This document shows, piece after piece, positions 33,508 through 46,422 of a stretch of 64,000 nucleotides of DNA. The position numbers and the translations under genes are program-made. Source of the stretch: Nemertoderma westbladi. Its lineage: Eukaryota; Xenacoelomorpha; Nemertodermatida; Nemertodermatidae. Location of the stretch: contig JAUCBJ010001486.1 in NCBI GenBank assembly GCA_032718475.1, positions 32,458 through 96,457 on the forward strand, given 5' to 3'. Numbering within the stretch: the first letter of the stretch is position 1; every line of letters starts with the position of its first letter. The notes beneath the pieces were generated by a model. That model searched no databases. It was not told the origin of the DNA and worked only from the letters and a program-made list of their open reading frames with translations.

Positions 33508-33869
33508 TTTTTTGTTGTTTTAACTTTTTTGCGGCGTTTTGTTTTTTCATACAAGTACAGTAGGCCTATATGTCCTAAACCCATTATTTTTTGTATTTTT
33601 TACATACAGAATTGTTAGTTGGTTTCATTTAAATTTCCATATATATTTTTCTTTAACCTGCAATACTATAACAATTAATAATAATATTTTTCTACGCGTA
33701 GGTGATTGGGATATGTTGAACCACTGAATTAAACAGTACCGCGGTACATATCCCAGCAAAGTCACATCCTTCGAAATTGCTACTAATATGCTGCTAATTT
33801 GATCGAAATAAATGTTCTTCGAAATTATCAGCATTTTCGCCGTCTAAATTGTCTGATAATTCAGACTAC

Positions 33870-34230
33870 AATTCGTAGGATAAATTATCCTTCTAAACGA
33901 AGGATAAATTTGAAGACTATTTGAAGAATCTGAAGATTTATCTAGTTTTTAGCCGGCAAATAGAAGGATAAATATGCCTACTGTTATCCTTCTAAACGAA
34001 GGATAAATTTTTCGAAGGGTGGATGAATTGATAATTTTTATCCTTCGTTTAGAATGATAATTTATGGTGCTATTCGAAGGATAAATTATCCTTCTAAACG
34101 AAGGATAAACTTGTAGACTTTTTGAAGGGTGGATGAATTTAGGGTTTTTATCCTTCGTTTAGAATTATAATTTATGCTACTATTCGAAGGATAAATTACC
34201 TTTAAAACGAAGGATAAATTTGTAGACTTT
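33870..34230. repeat. Cluster of palindromic GAAGGATAAAT repeats
   Basis: At least six copies, in both orientations, of ATCCTTCTAAACGAAGGATA (itself nearly palindromic), separated by 30-60 bp. Neighbouring copies can pair with each other. This is probably a small foldback-derived satellite. Confidence 0.75.
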
Positions 34231-34804
34231 TCAAATAGCTTAGTTTTGTTTAGTTATGCCTGTATAGTTATGTAGTTACTGTATGTTATGTTTTATCCGG
34301 CAAATACTGTAGAGTAAAATGATAATTATATAGTTATGCCTACTAATAATCCGTATATTACTATCTGGGGACCATATTTAGCAGTAAATTAGTACAATGT
34401 TATCAGTTCTTTATAACTGTCGATTATATAATAATATCATATGATGCAAAGAAAATTGATCTGTATTATGTCCAGTATCATTCATATTGTTTTATGAAAT
34501 AAATCCATTAATTACTGTGTGATGCTGTGTCTGTCTTTAAAGGCGCGGTAATCCATGTATCCAGAGTGTGAGTATATGGTAGAGCTACATAGAGGTAAAG
34601 GCGATGTCCTTACTGCACTGCCTTACTGTCAGAATGTCAGACTCCTGTATAAGGGAAGGCTATCTGACTACGCCTTTCAGGGAAATAATGGGGACAAACA
34701 AAGCACATATTAATACGTGTACTATATCCGAAACTGAAAGTTTTTAAAAATAGAGGTGTAATATTATGGTTTTGTCCAGAAGTGGGAAAAATGAGAAAGC
34801 GCGT

Positions 34805-34895
34805 CACCGGGGGTTGAACCAGCGCTATACGTACATTTCGGCCTAACAGGCCTCATCAGTAGCGCTAACCAGCTCAGCCACTAGCCCCTGACACT
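34805..34895 (-). ncRNA. tRNA-like (SINE-type) pol III promoter unit
   Basis: On the minus strand, GGGGCTAGTGGCTGAGCTGG contains an A box (TGGCTGAGCTGG), and GGTTCAACCCC is a good B box, separated by about 50 bp. The 5' GGGGCTAG and 3' CCCCCGG ends could pair like an acceptor stem. The anticodon-arm position is replaced by the hammerhead-like motif, so it is not a working tRNA. Confidence 0.55.
34821..34866 (-). ncRNA. Hammerhead ribozyme-like motif between A and B boxes
   Basis: On the minus strand: stem I AGCGCUA/UAGCGCU (7 perfect pairs), core CUGAUGA, stem II GGCC/GGCC with loop UGUUA, core GAAA, a minimal stem III (UGUACG), site GUA, then stem I. The layout is the same as at 6452-6492, but stem I, stem II and flanks differ in sequence, so the structure is shared while the sequence is not. 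Self-cleavage would be expected mainly as a dimer. Confidence 0.6.
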
Positions 34896-35142
34896 CACAC
34901 TCCCACCTAATCCACTCCTATTGAACGGGCAGTCTTAAGTTGCTTATATTCCATCTCTAACAGCGGACCTAACGGCCTCAAGTATGATACTGTAGAGTGA
35001 AACAGGAGGGATGTACAAATAAGTAGATATTCAGCTCGAGTATTGCTTCCAGGTGATATTAATTAAATAAATTTGTAAATAATTTTTTTTTCCATTTCTG
35101 AACAAAACCATAATATTACACCTTTAATTACAGTTGCAACAT

Positions 35143-36337
35143 TGTAAAAGCTTTTGCGGACATAACAAGTCATTTTCCCGCAATGCGCAGTGTAGGTGCT
35201 TTTGCGGACATAACAAGTCATTTTTGCCGCAATGCGCAGAATACTCTAAGATAGCCCTAAATTTATCCAACGACGGGAAGAGATTGGAGCTCAGATGACG
35301 AAATCTGTCAGCTGATTTCCTGTAGACGTGGAACCTCTTTGTTCTGCCTATTCAGCCAATCAGAGTGATTTTCACTTTATGTTGGACAGAGGCCTATGGA
35401 AAACCGTGCAATGCATTACGGTCTTTGTTTACCTTTTTCTGAGCCTAAGAACCGGCTTGGAATTTTCTGTACTTCTGTGTAGAAGTTTCAGACTTTGGCC
35501 TAAACATCTGATGGCTTTGATTATAAGAACGTAAAACTATTAACAATTCAACATTGCTGCACATGGAACACTGCATAAGTAACACATACTGACTGTTCAC
35601 TGCATTATTTTACTTCTGTCATTAATCGTTGTTATATTGATGGATATGTTGTTATATTTGGAGAATACCGATAAATAATCATAAAACCCCTAATCTTCTT
35701 GATTACTGAAGGTGAGAGGAACAGGTTTACCGGTAGCAACTGCGACTTACATTATAGTGGTTTTTGTGTGAATTAAATGCTATTTCATAATCCCTACATG
35801 TGTCAGTTGCGATCCTCCTTATATATGATCAAATTCAGTGACGGTCGGCAGATCAGTGCGAAATAGTGTGAAGTAGTGTGAAGTCGTATGAAGTAGTGTG
35901 GACGGTCGGCAGATCAGTGCGAAATAGTGTGAAGTCGTGTGAAGTAGTGTGAAGGTTAATAAAGCATCTCCTAAAGAATGCGCTATTTACGAAACTCAGT
36001 AGCCATCTAGTTGTGATTAGTATAAGTCATAACTCTGTTTTTATACTTAAAGCGCCACGTCCTAAAGGAACTGTTAATATTTCCCCGAAAGTAAATATAT
36101 TGTCAGAGATTATATAGTAACGATCAATCGAATAATACAGTAGGTCTACACCGCAATCACTATCAAAGCATCCGAATCCAGTCTCCCTTAACTGTGGGTG
36201 AAAGGTCGCGCACAGACTGGCTTCGGCTGATGTAACTTCAGTACATTAAATAATCGATATAGGCTAAAGTCGATTTATAAACAAAAGGACAACTAAAATT
36301 GGCAGGTTAAACTGCTAAAGGTCTAAAAGCGCGAACA
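35143..36337 (+). repeat. BEL-1 5' LTR (diverged)
   Basis: Starts TGTAAAAGCTTTTGCGG and ends AAAAGCGCGAACA. It aligns in blocks with the reverse complement of 61804-63083 (for example CCACGTCCTAAAGGAACTGT and AGCCAATCAGAG) but is strongly diverged. It holds two local tandem duplications (about 35150-35240, and a 61-bp unit at 35840-35960). Confidence 0.8.
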
Positions 36338-38182
36338 TTAATAGTTGTAAACTCTTGATTGCACAGTAGGCAATAAATATATTTGTCTATTGTTCTGGTA
36401 AGAACAATAATATATTTTAGTTTCTTTATTGCACTGTAGGCAATAAAGCCGAATGTACCGGTCGGACGGTAAACTGTAGGCCTAACTGCCCAACCACCCG
36501 AACCGGTACGTACAGGTGCCAGTATTAGTTCGATTATGAAATATTGTATATTGTAGGCTGTTAGGGGATTAGGGATTGATCACCCCTTATTCCTTTGTAT
36601 GGTTTACTTATTTCTGTCAGTTTTATTTATCTGTAAGTGTAATATTGAGCAGAAGGCGTGTAAGCCTGCTCAGATTGTACAAATAATTTGTAGGCCGGAT
36701 TGTTGTCTAACTGTTGTTAGGTCTGAAGCGATTGCAGTGTGTGTAGAGTGTCTGTCCGATAAAGTGCTGGTTAGGAAGGTGGGGGCATCCAGTGTTATAA
36801 GGTAAATCCCCCCGAAAGAATAAGTCGTACTACTTGGTTAGAACGCCTACTAACTAACCATTTCGGAGTCTGCATATACTGTAGTTTATTTAGGCTTGCC
36901 AGTAGTCTGCCAGCATTTGGTCTGTATTTTGTTTGTATAGTCTGCACGGGTAGCGTAATATTTATTATTCAGAGTCTATGCGAGTATTCGCAACCACCAA
37001 CTCCCCAAGTTTATTCCTACAGTAATTGTGTTTGTTATACATACCGTTATAGTTAAATTAACCCCGGTACTACATCAGGGCTGCTTGGCGTATGTAAAGA
37101 CTGGTGATTTTGTGCTCTGGTCACTCCAGCAGATACCATGGTTCTTTTGGCTATTCAAGTATATTTAACTGCTGGTTACTTGTTGTATAAGTACTTGTAC
37201 CTAATTTAGGGTTTAGAGTACAGTACTTTCCGAAAGTAATTTAGTGTGTGGGCAGTATATTTGTGTTGTAACGTGGTTAATAGGCACGTTAGCTCTGGTT
37301 GGCTTCGGTAATTAACCTCTAGGTAAGGACACTTCGGGTACATAATGTAGTACTTATAGAGCTAAGACTATAAGTTGTCAGACGGTGGTATTTCCTTATC
37401 TGGACAACGCAATTTATTTACTACTACTTTATTGTTTTCAAATACCGTAGTTTCCTGTCAGTTTGTAAGAACCAGAAATTCTAACTCCTTGTTAGGATGG
37501 TTTGTAGATTTCTTGTAAAATTACCCTAACAAATTGTAAGTGTAACTTTTAGTGTTTATTTTGAGATTGTAATCTCAAACTGTAATTGTAAGTAATTTGT
37601 AGTGATAAGTAACTTAGTAAAGTAGAATTATTCGTTTTAGTATCCAACAAGTAGCACTCCACTGAGAGCGTTCAGCTTCTGTGTAGTGACTCCTTACCCA
37701 GGAAATAATAACATTTATTTCAAATATTGTCAAAACCCATTGTACGGGTATATATATATATTATAAATCAACTTAAACAGATTTATAAAATAGTAGGCCT
37801 GTTATACATCAATTAGGTCTTAATATCAGTTGGACTACTGCTTAATAACAGTAATAAGTAAAAGGGAAGTAACCCTAAAATTCAGAAATTCGGTTATTAG
37901 CAATAATTGACATTACCGGTATTTACGGTAGGCTTATTATATTTATTTCTATAAATTTAGGCTGAAATTATATACCAGTATTCTGTGACTAATCCTAGTC
38001 TATAATAATACTTATATATATACTATAAGTGTATACCGGTATTTTAATATATTATATATATATATCACGTTACACTGAGTAACGGTATCGGTAATTAATT
38101 ACTAGGCTTACAGTTGATACTGAATTACTAGACTTGCTTTGACTGTCGTTATAGTAGTAGGCATTCAACTGTAAAATAAATT
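36338..38182 (+). other. BEL-1 leader between LTR and gag
   Basis: It is homologous to the minus strand of 59570-61803, for example around CCAGCAGATACCATGGTTCT and TCAGCTTCTGTGTAGTGAC. No large frame. The LTR is not followed by the usual TGG of a tRNA primer site; the shared sequence there is (A)TAA(T/C)AGTT(G/A)T. Confidence 0.7.
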
Positions 38183-41100
38183 ATGGCTGACACAAAGCAA
38201 ACACTGTCAGATAGTCTCCTAGAAAGAACAGTCTGTGACTCAGATAGGAGTATAGAAAAATCTGAGACCGAAGTCCAAGTCCCCTCCTACTGTAAGAAAG
38301 GTCATCCCTACAGTAGTAGTATCAGACCCTAGGCTAGTAAAGCACCATAGGTCTATCATAGGCACTAGGGCTCAAGTCAAGCGGGACCAAGAGGCAGCTG
38401 TTAAACAGCAGCAGCACCCGAACCGAGAACTTATTTATCAACGGCCTGATAACTCTAGCAGTTCAAACACCGAAGAGTTGACACCCGAGATCGGAGCAAG
38501 GATGGCAGAAGTGGTTTATCCACTCATCCAGATCCACTTCTAATTCTTCCTGGAGCCGTACTCACTAGAGTGTTGATAGCTGTGGAGGAACATCAAATAG
38601 ATTGGGCGAGAAGTAAGCGATCGACCAGGGACAGTTATGCGGGACACATGATGGAGGAATTAAGGTCTATTGTCGAGGCGCAATTGAAATTCCCCGGACC
38701 CGGACTCCCATTTGACTTATCGGAAGCTGCCTGGGAGGACTTATACAGGATGGGAGTAGTAAGGGACACTCGAGATCCGGCTATGTGGAAGAGGTCGGCA
38801 GCAGGATATGTCCAGGGATTCTTCAGTTCTTTGGAGCGATTAGAAGAACACCTATTTCAACAACGACAAGGACCTCAAGAGCAGGGAGAGCTGCTTTATC
38901 AAGTGCGAGAACAAATTTTACAGATCAGACTAATCCTTTCAGCCTTTGAGGAAGCCTCGAAGAGGAGCCAAGACACATCGTTGCAAGTGGCCGTAAAAAC
39001 TTGGTTGCAACGGGTGAGTCTTAAAGTCCAGGGAACGACACAATGGAAAGCTCAGCTAACTGAGCGCATAACCCACGGAGAATCAACAGACGCTACCTTT
39101 TCTCAGGTGGAAGGCGAAGTTACATCCGAGAAACCTCAGAAGAAGGATGCTATTGACATCTATCTGTCGGACTATCAACGATTTATAGGTGACAAAGAGT
39201 TAAGGAGACGGCTAGCTGGACTTCACCCTAATAGTGAGGGAGCCAAATTTGTGTTGGAACTCGTTAGATGCGGAAATATTAGCCGCGGAGCAGGCTAAAT
39301 TTGATGAAAGCATCCTCATCGCAATGGACCAAGAAGAGCAGCTAAAGAAAAAGCAAATAGAAGACCGAAGGTCAGCGGCTGCGGCAGAATCTGAAAGGAA
39401 AGCGGCAGCGGTCGCGGCAGAATCTGAAAGGAAAGTGGCAGAGGCTGAAAGAAAAGCGGCAGCGGTCGCGGCAGAATCTGAAAGGAAAGTGGCAGAGGCT
39501 GAAAGAAAAGCGGCAGCGGTCACGGCAGAATCTGAAAGGAAAGCGGCAGAGGCTGAAAGAAAAGCGGCAGCGGCAGCAGCAGAATCTGAAAGAAAAGCGG
39601 CCGTGGCTGAAGCAGAAAGACGGGCATCGGAAGAGACAACCCAACTAGAGTTGGAAAATCTTCAAGCGAAGCAAGATTACTTAAATAAACAGAGAACAGC
39701 TACTCAGATGCAGCTGCTAAGTCGATCTACTCCCAGGAGACAGGGATTTACATCCTCTGATGAAGGTGATATAACAGATCCTGAAGGTAGAGGAAATAAA
39801 TCTCGTTCCAGCGGACGTAGAAGAGCGCCACACCGGCAGAAATTACCTAATTTGCCTCCAGCTGTGAGAAGGCAACTAGCTAGTGTAGATTTAAGTAATC
39901 CTGAGCCTACAGACCAAATTATTAGAGTAGAAAGACTCCCTACTATAGTAGATGAGCCTGAAATAATTAGGCCTGTTCTCGAAGCCACTCCCTCTGTGAT
40001 AGAGACACCTGTACTTCCAGAACCTAACTCTAAATTCCCTTTGCACAGTACTAAACTACCTGTGCCCAGTAGACTAGCCCCTGAATCACTCCCAGTCCTG
40101 GATGCCGAGCAAGACATAAATGACTTGTCGCCCGTCGTCCCTACGCATCAACCCGCTACTATGTTGGCGGCTCCCACTTCGGCGGTTGAATGGGTAGAAG
40201 AGGGACAGCGGGGGATGGATCGCCTGCTCGGGCAGCTGGAGGAACATAAATTACATTCTTCCCAGCAGGTCCGAGAGTTGGAAGGGACTGTTCAGCAGTT
40301 AAAGGGAACAGTAAGAGAGAGTAGGTTAGAGTTGCAAGAAGTGCAGCAGAGTATCGCTTTAGAGCGCGATAAATTAGTAAATATACAAATGGGTATACCA
40401 CCACCCCCTGTAACGATGTGTCAACCTGTTAGGTCTGAAGTATTTCATGCGCAAGGTGTGGAGCCTACACGCATCTATACTGCTAGTGAAGTAGAAACTC
40501 CTATAGTAAACCCTCTTAAGGGTAATTATAAACCTGTTGATAATGATATTCCATATAGACCTGATCATAATCCGAGAAATTTATATACCGATAACTCGAT
40601 ATTAAATAATACGATGGCCCAAGAAAGTTTTACGCATCAAAGGGCTAGAACCGAAGCCCGTCAAGCGGTAAAGGTGGGAGAGGTCGTCAAGTTCAATGGA
40701 GATGATATGAAATGGTTACCTTTTAATGAATATTATAAAGATAACATACAGAACTCTGTACTATCTAACGGAGAGAAACTTAGATTCCTCATCGAGTGCT
40801 TGGAAGGACCTCCCAAGTTAATGGCGTTAAAGTTTATTGGACATCCAGATGGATTAAGACAAGTTTGGGATACACTAAACATCAGGTATGGTAATAGGAC
40901 TAACATAGCTAGGTATTTGTATGCGAAATTAGTAGCGCCCCGAAAGTTCCTTAGCAGCGGGATTATAGAGTTTTCCGATGAGATTTATAGGAGATCTGTA
41001 GACAACTAGATTGGTTAGGTAAGTCTCAGGAATATCAGAGTTCCATGGTTGTTGGAGCTGTAGCATCTACTTTGCCAAAGGGTGGAGTCGGTACTCGTTG

Positions 41101-44100
41101 GGACAAAAGAGTTCTCTATATGATGGACCAGCAACAAAGGGACCCTACCATGGCTGATCTCATGTCATTCTTAAATGGAGAGGTAAGATTACAGCTCCTA
41201 AAGCAGTCCCGAGAGAAGACACCGGAAACTAAGGTGAGTGAAAAACCCGTTTCTAGGAGAAAGGTAACACCAGTGTGTTATATAGACGACGGCGAAAGCC
41301 AAACCTCCCACGAGGAGAACAGCGGGAAAGACACCGAAAGTTCTTATTATGTCAATAAAACTCGGAAAGACGTAAGTAAATCTAAGTCTCGAACCAGTGA
41401 CAGGAGAGAACAGGTAACAACAACTCCTCCCACGTCTCCTAAGAGAATTCATGGAAGAAAGCCCGAGGAAAGAACAGGTATGCACAACGCCACACAGGTT
41501 AAAGTAAGTAATATCAAACCCAAATATGCATTGTGCGACGGGCCCCATCGCTTAAGTGGGTGTGATGAATTCTTGAAGAAATCCCTTAAGGATAGACGTG
41601 ATGTCATGTGGGATAAGCGGTTGTGTTATAATTGCCTCAGACGAGGACACCAACGGCAGACCTGTTACTCCGATGCTAGGTGTGCTAAGTGTGGCGCGAA
41701 ACATCATATCTTGCTGCACACAGAATTTGACAGAACCCGCACGAGTCAGGTAAGTGAGCCAGAACTACATGTCCAATTCATGTGAACGACACTGACCACA
41801 GCTCTGAGATGGAAGGATTCTACACGGACGAATTCTCTGACGAAAACGAATCCTGTTATATGATAAACACCGCAGTGTATCGAGCACTTACGTATGAGAC
41901 TGAAACAAGCGATGAAGATCCTCGACTGACTATTCTGGACCGGCAACCATCTTGGAAAGCACCGACTTCCAACGTCGGAATCCAGGAATTCCCTGTAGTG
42001 CAGCTGAGAGTCCATGGACTAGGGAAAAGCTTGATAGTAAATGCCCTCCTTGACTCCGGCAGCACAGGTACATTCATCGACAAAGAACTAGCCGAAGACA
42101 TCTTTGCTGGACAACCCAAGTTCTGAACTAAGTTGAACCTTTCAGGAATTATGCAGGTTTGGAAATCCACAGTAGCTACAGATTACTATGTGGGTGCGTT
42201 GTCCACTCCCCAGGATGAACTAGGAGAACATAGCATAAGGTCAGTAAAAATGGTGGCGATAAAGAACTTTGCTACCAGCCAAGTGGAACCTTACAACTGG
42301 GATGAAGACCATTTTACCCAGCAGCATGATATCCCTAGATTCAACACCGACTACCCAGGGGTGCAGATATTAATCGGCCAAAATGCGCACGAGGCGCTTG
42401 AGACATTAGAAAAATGGCCTGCTCGACCGCAACCATTACAAACGTACGCGGGAAGAATGAGAGTAGGTTGGTACTTCACTGGACCTTCCCGTAGAACACT
42501 AATGGAAAGACTCCCTCATGAGAGGATACATCAGGTGAGTGAATGGGAAGAAGAAATCAGTGAGGGAGAAACCACAACTGAGGGAACACCATACTCCTCA
42601 GATAATGACGATATTAACCAATTATACGACGAGGAAAATACAATCGACCTCCTCACCAAAAATGAAACTTGGTTAAACCAAGTAAACCTGTGCCATCTCA
42701 TCAATCATGGCGGACAATTCACCTACAACGATGAATTAAACGAAGTGATAGATCGATACAACAATAAAATTCGCGATGAACACGCCGTACGATTCTTTAC
42801 TCAAGAAGCCGTAGAGCCTAATTCCTACGACAAGGCCTTGTCCATCGAGGAAGAGAGAGCCAAGCAGATTCAGGAAATGACTACCTGTTTTCTGAAAGAT
42901 GAAGGTCGCTATGAGATTGGTCTTCCGTTCCGACGGCGAGAACCCAACTTTATAAATAACCGACCTTTAGCGGAAAAGAGAATCGCGCAACTACATCGGC
43001 GTCTTACGGCCAATGTTTCAGCTAAGGAAATGTATAAAACCCAGCTGAAGAAATTTATCGATAAGGGATACGCGGAGCGAGTACCGGAAGAAACACCCAT
43101 AACAGAGAGAACGTATTATCTAACACATCATTACGTTCCCAAACCCGGTAAACCCAACGAAGTCCAGGTAGTGTTCAACGGCTCCGCCCTTTACATGGGT
43201 CAATCCCTGAACTCTGAATTGTTGCCGGGACCCAACTTACTCCAATCCTTGTTGGGAATACTATTAAGATTACAGCAATATTCTATCGCTTTCGCTTCGG
43301 ATATAGAAGGCATGTTCTAACAAATCAAGGCGCTGGATAGGGATCGAGACAGCCTACGATTTCTGTGGTGGCCTGAAGGAGACCTCAACCAAAAACCGGT
43401 GGAGTACTGGATGACCATCCAGGCTTTCGGGATCATCTCGAGCCCCTCGAACACTTGTTCAATAGTACGTACCACTGCTGATGACAACCGAGACGCCTTC
43501 TCTAAAGCGGTTATCGACAACATCAAATGGGATATATACATGGACGACAATTTAAAGTCCCTCCCACCGGTGGAAGAAGCCATTGATGTTGCCAAGGGAA
43601 TGGTGGAGTGCTTGCAACGCGGTGGATTTCGACTAACCAAATTCACGAGTAACTCCCGAGAGTTTCTGGAATCGATCCCGGTAGAAGACCGAGGTGTTAA
43701 AGATCTGGACCTCATCAAGGACGACCTTCCAGAAACCAAGACACTTGGTTTAAAATGGGACACGGAGAGAGATATCTTGTTTTTCCAGTTAAAACAGCGA
43801 GATAATCCAGTTCGAACTAAACGGATTTGTCTAAGTATCCTGAGCACTTATTTCAATCCATTGGGATTTATTAGCCCAGTTATATTGGTTGCTCGGAGCT
43901 TAGTACAACAAATGTGGCTTGAAAACCACTCGTGGGATGATCCACTTAAGGGAGAACTACTAAAGAGGTGGATGAAATGGGAAGATTCTCTACCATCCAT
44001 CGAGAACTTTACGATTTCCCGTTCATATTTTGGTCACGTTCTCCCCACATATTCCTATCAACTCCATGTGTTTGAAGACGCCAGCGATATGGGAATAGGT

Positions 44101-46422
44101 ATAGTAGCCTACCTGAGGGTTGAAACTCCAGATGGAATTAAAGTTGCCTTGGTCACCTCTAAGGCCTTGATAAACAACAAACTACGAGTTCCTCGAGCAG
44201 AGTTAAAGGCGGCTCTATACGCTACAGCCATCGGCCGGAATGTAACAGAACAGATCGACTATCCACTGGAGAAAACTGTCTATTGGACTGATGCTTTCCT
44301 CGTTTTGGAGTATATAACCAATGAAGTCTATCAGTTCAGCGTCTTCGTTACCAACAGAGTAGCCATTATACTTAGTCGCTCTAATGTAGATCAATGGAGA
44401 CATTGCCCTGGGACGATTAATCCAGCCGACATCGCCTCCAGAGGAGCAACTCCTCATGAACTGATAGATACTCCAGACTGGTTAGGTGGACCCGACTTCC
44501 TAAGTAAAGAAGAGGATGAATGGCCTCCTCATCTTACCACGGCTGAGATTAGACAAGCCAAGGGAGCGGAGGAAGTCAAACCTAAAACCCGGATGAGTAA
44601 ATCAAAGTTATTTAAACCCATGATAGATCTGTCTGTACTACACATTTCCAGGGACGACGCTGTGGATCTAAACTCCCCCACCACGAACAGATCTGTTATA
44701 GACATCAGAGAAAGAGACTGTAAATCTGGAACACCAGACGTCTCGCAAGGACTCTCACCTCTCCTGCAGAGAGCAATAAATCACTATAGCTCCTGGAATC
44801 GGCTTTGCAAGGCTGTCGTGTATCTGAAGCGATGCTTCCATCATCACTATTCCAGGACGAAGATCGCTAGTGATACCGCTCCACTGACATCCGAGCAGGT
44901 CCATGCTATTAAAGATCTTCCCACATACAAGGTGTCGGATAGGTTTCTGACGGAGAAGATCAGTTACCAAGAGCATGAAGCAACCAATAAGCAGATACTG
45001 AGACTCTTGCAATGCTATGAAGATTCCGATAAGTATTTCCTGTTGTTGAGAAATCCACAGATGCGCTTAAGGGATCGTTTCTCTAGCACAATGATAGATG
45101 GGTTAATACGTGTTGGAGGGAGACTAACTAATGCTCCATTATCCTTTGACACTAAATTTCCCATACTCATTAGAAATCTTGAAATACAAATCAAGATGAT
45201 TGTAGATGTTCACAGTAGGCTTTACCATGCTGGTAGAGAACGAGTTCTTAGCGAAATTCGAACTCGCTATTATTTCCATAAACCCCGTAGAGCTCTGAAC
45301 CAAATTCTTAGGAACTGTATATCCTGTAGGAAAGCATTCAGTAGGCCTTTAACACAGCGAGAGGCAGAATTACCTAGGGAACGAGTAAGCTTCTATGAAC
45401 CACCCTTTACTAATACTGGTGTGGATTTATTTGGCCCTATTGAAGTATATTGTGCTAGGACTATAGTCAAGCGATGGTGTGTCATCTTTGTCTGTATGAC
45501 TTGTAGAGCGATCCATCTAGATATGGTGAACGATCTATCTACCAACAGCTTCATACTGAGTTTACGCCGACAGATCGCTCGCTTTGGAACTAGCAACACG
45601 ATGAGATCTGATAAGGGAATGAACTTCATTGGCGCCAATAATGAGATCAAAGCTTACGTTAAAGATTGGAACCAAAGACAGGTGGATGATCAGCTAAGGG
45701 TAACATCATCTAGCTGGACCTTCAACGCCGCCGACGCCCCTTGGTGGGGAGGAAGTTGGGAGAGATTAATAAGGAGCGTGAAGACCGCATTTCACTTTAT
45801 AGTGCCTTGCCGCTCGTATCTCACCGACGAACTTTTGCGAACGTTAATGGAAGAAATCGCCGCCTATCTTAACGAGAGACCGCTTATGCCAGTCTCATCG
45901 AGTCCCGACTCCCTAGAAGCGCTAACACCCGCGCATTTCCTACTGAAGAAACCTGTAGCCATGCTCCCACAATCGGAAATCACGGACGGAGACGAATACT
46001 GCCGACAAACTTGGCAACTCATGCAGTTATTATCCCGTCGTTTCGCTGACCATTTCGAAAATCATTATCTGCCTACGCTACAACTTCGAACTAAGTGGTT
46101 TGCGCAGCAAGAAAACGTCAGCGCCGGAGATATGGTCCTTATTATGGAATCAGATCTTCCACGTATGCGGTGGCAGACAGGTTGTATCATCAAGACTCAT
46201 ATATCCGATGATGGTTTAGTGCGATCGGTAGAACTCGTCGTCATGCGACGTAACTTTAAGAAACCTGGAATTGTATTCGAAACACAACAACTCAATCGCC
46301 CAGTCGGTCGTTTATGTTTACTGGAAAGAGACAGAGAGCTATCCGGAAACTATGGAAGGCAAGATACTCTTCCCACGACCACCTCCCTAATCCAACAAAC
46401 ATCTAGGGACTCCTCAACGTAA
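38183..46422 (+). pseudogene. BEL-1 Gag-Pol polyprotein, broken
   Basis: The ATG at 38183 aligns with the BEL-2 start. Open pieces are 38570-39298, 39234-41009, 41045-41785, 41782-42126, 42133-43320 and 43321-46422. Breaks by comparison with BEL-2 are frameshifts near 38285, 39290, 41000 and 41780, and nonsense codons TGA at 42124-42126 and TAA at 43318-43320. Domains: Ala/Glu-rich coiled coil, DUF1759-type Gag, zinc knuckle (CYNCLRRGHQRQTC), protease (LLDSGSTGTFID), RT with YMDD, RNase H (FEDASDMGIG), integrase, and the DUF5641-type C-terminus (DMVLIMESDLPRMRWQTG) that BEL-2 lacks. Confidence 0.9.

Larger units (their letters stand above)
34754..35123. mobile_element. Inverted-repeat element containing a tRNA-like hammerhead unit
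   Basis: The arms AGGTGTAATATTATGGTTTT... (34754-34785) and the complement (35091-35123) bound a 370-bp element. Inside is the tRNA-like/hammerhead unit (34800-34895). The element ends 19 bp before the 5' LTR of BEL-1. Confidence 0.75.

Noticed and set aside
34805-34895. Genuine tRNA gene
   Set aside because: A and B boxes are present but the anticodon arm is replaced by the hammerhead-like insert, so no functional tRNA can fold.
36599-36805. Conserved small leader ORF shared with 61074-61286
   Set aside because: A short Cys-containing segment is similar in both leaders, but starts and ends differ and general nucleotide homology explains it.
39212-39644. Minus-strand Ala/Ser-rich and Cys/Phe-rich frames opposite BEL-1 gag
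   Set aside because: Shadows of the coiled-coil repeat of Gag on the other strand.
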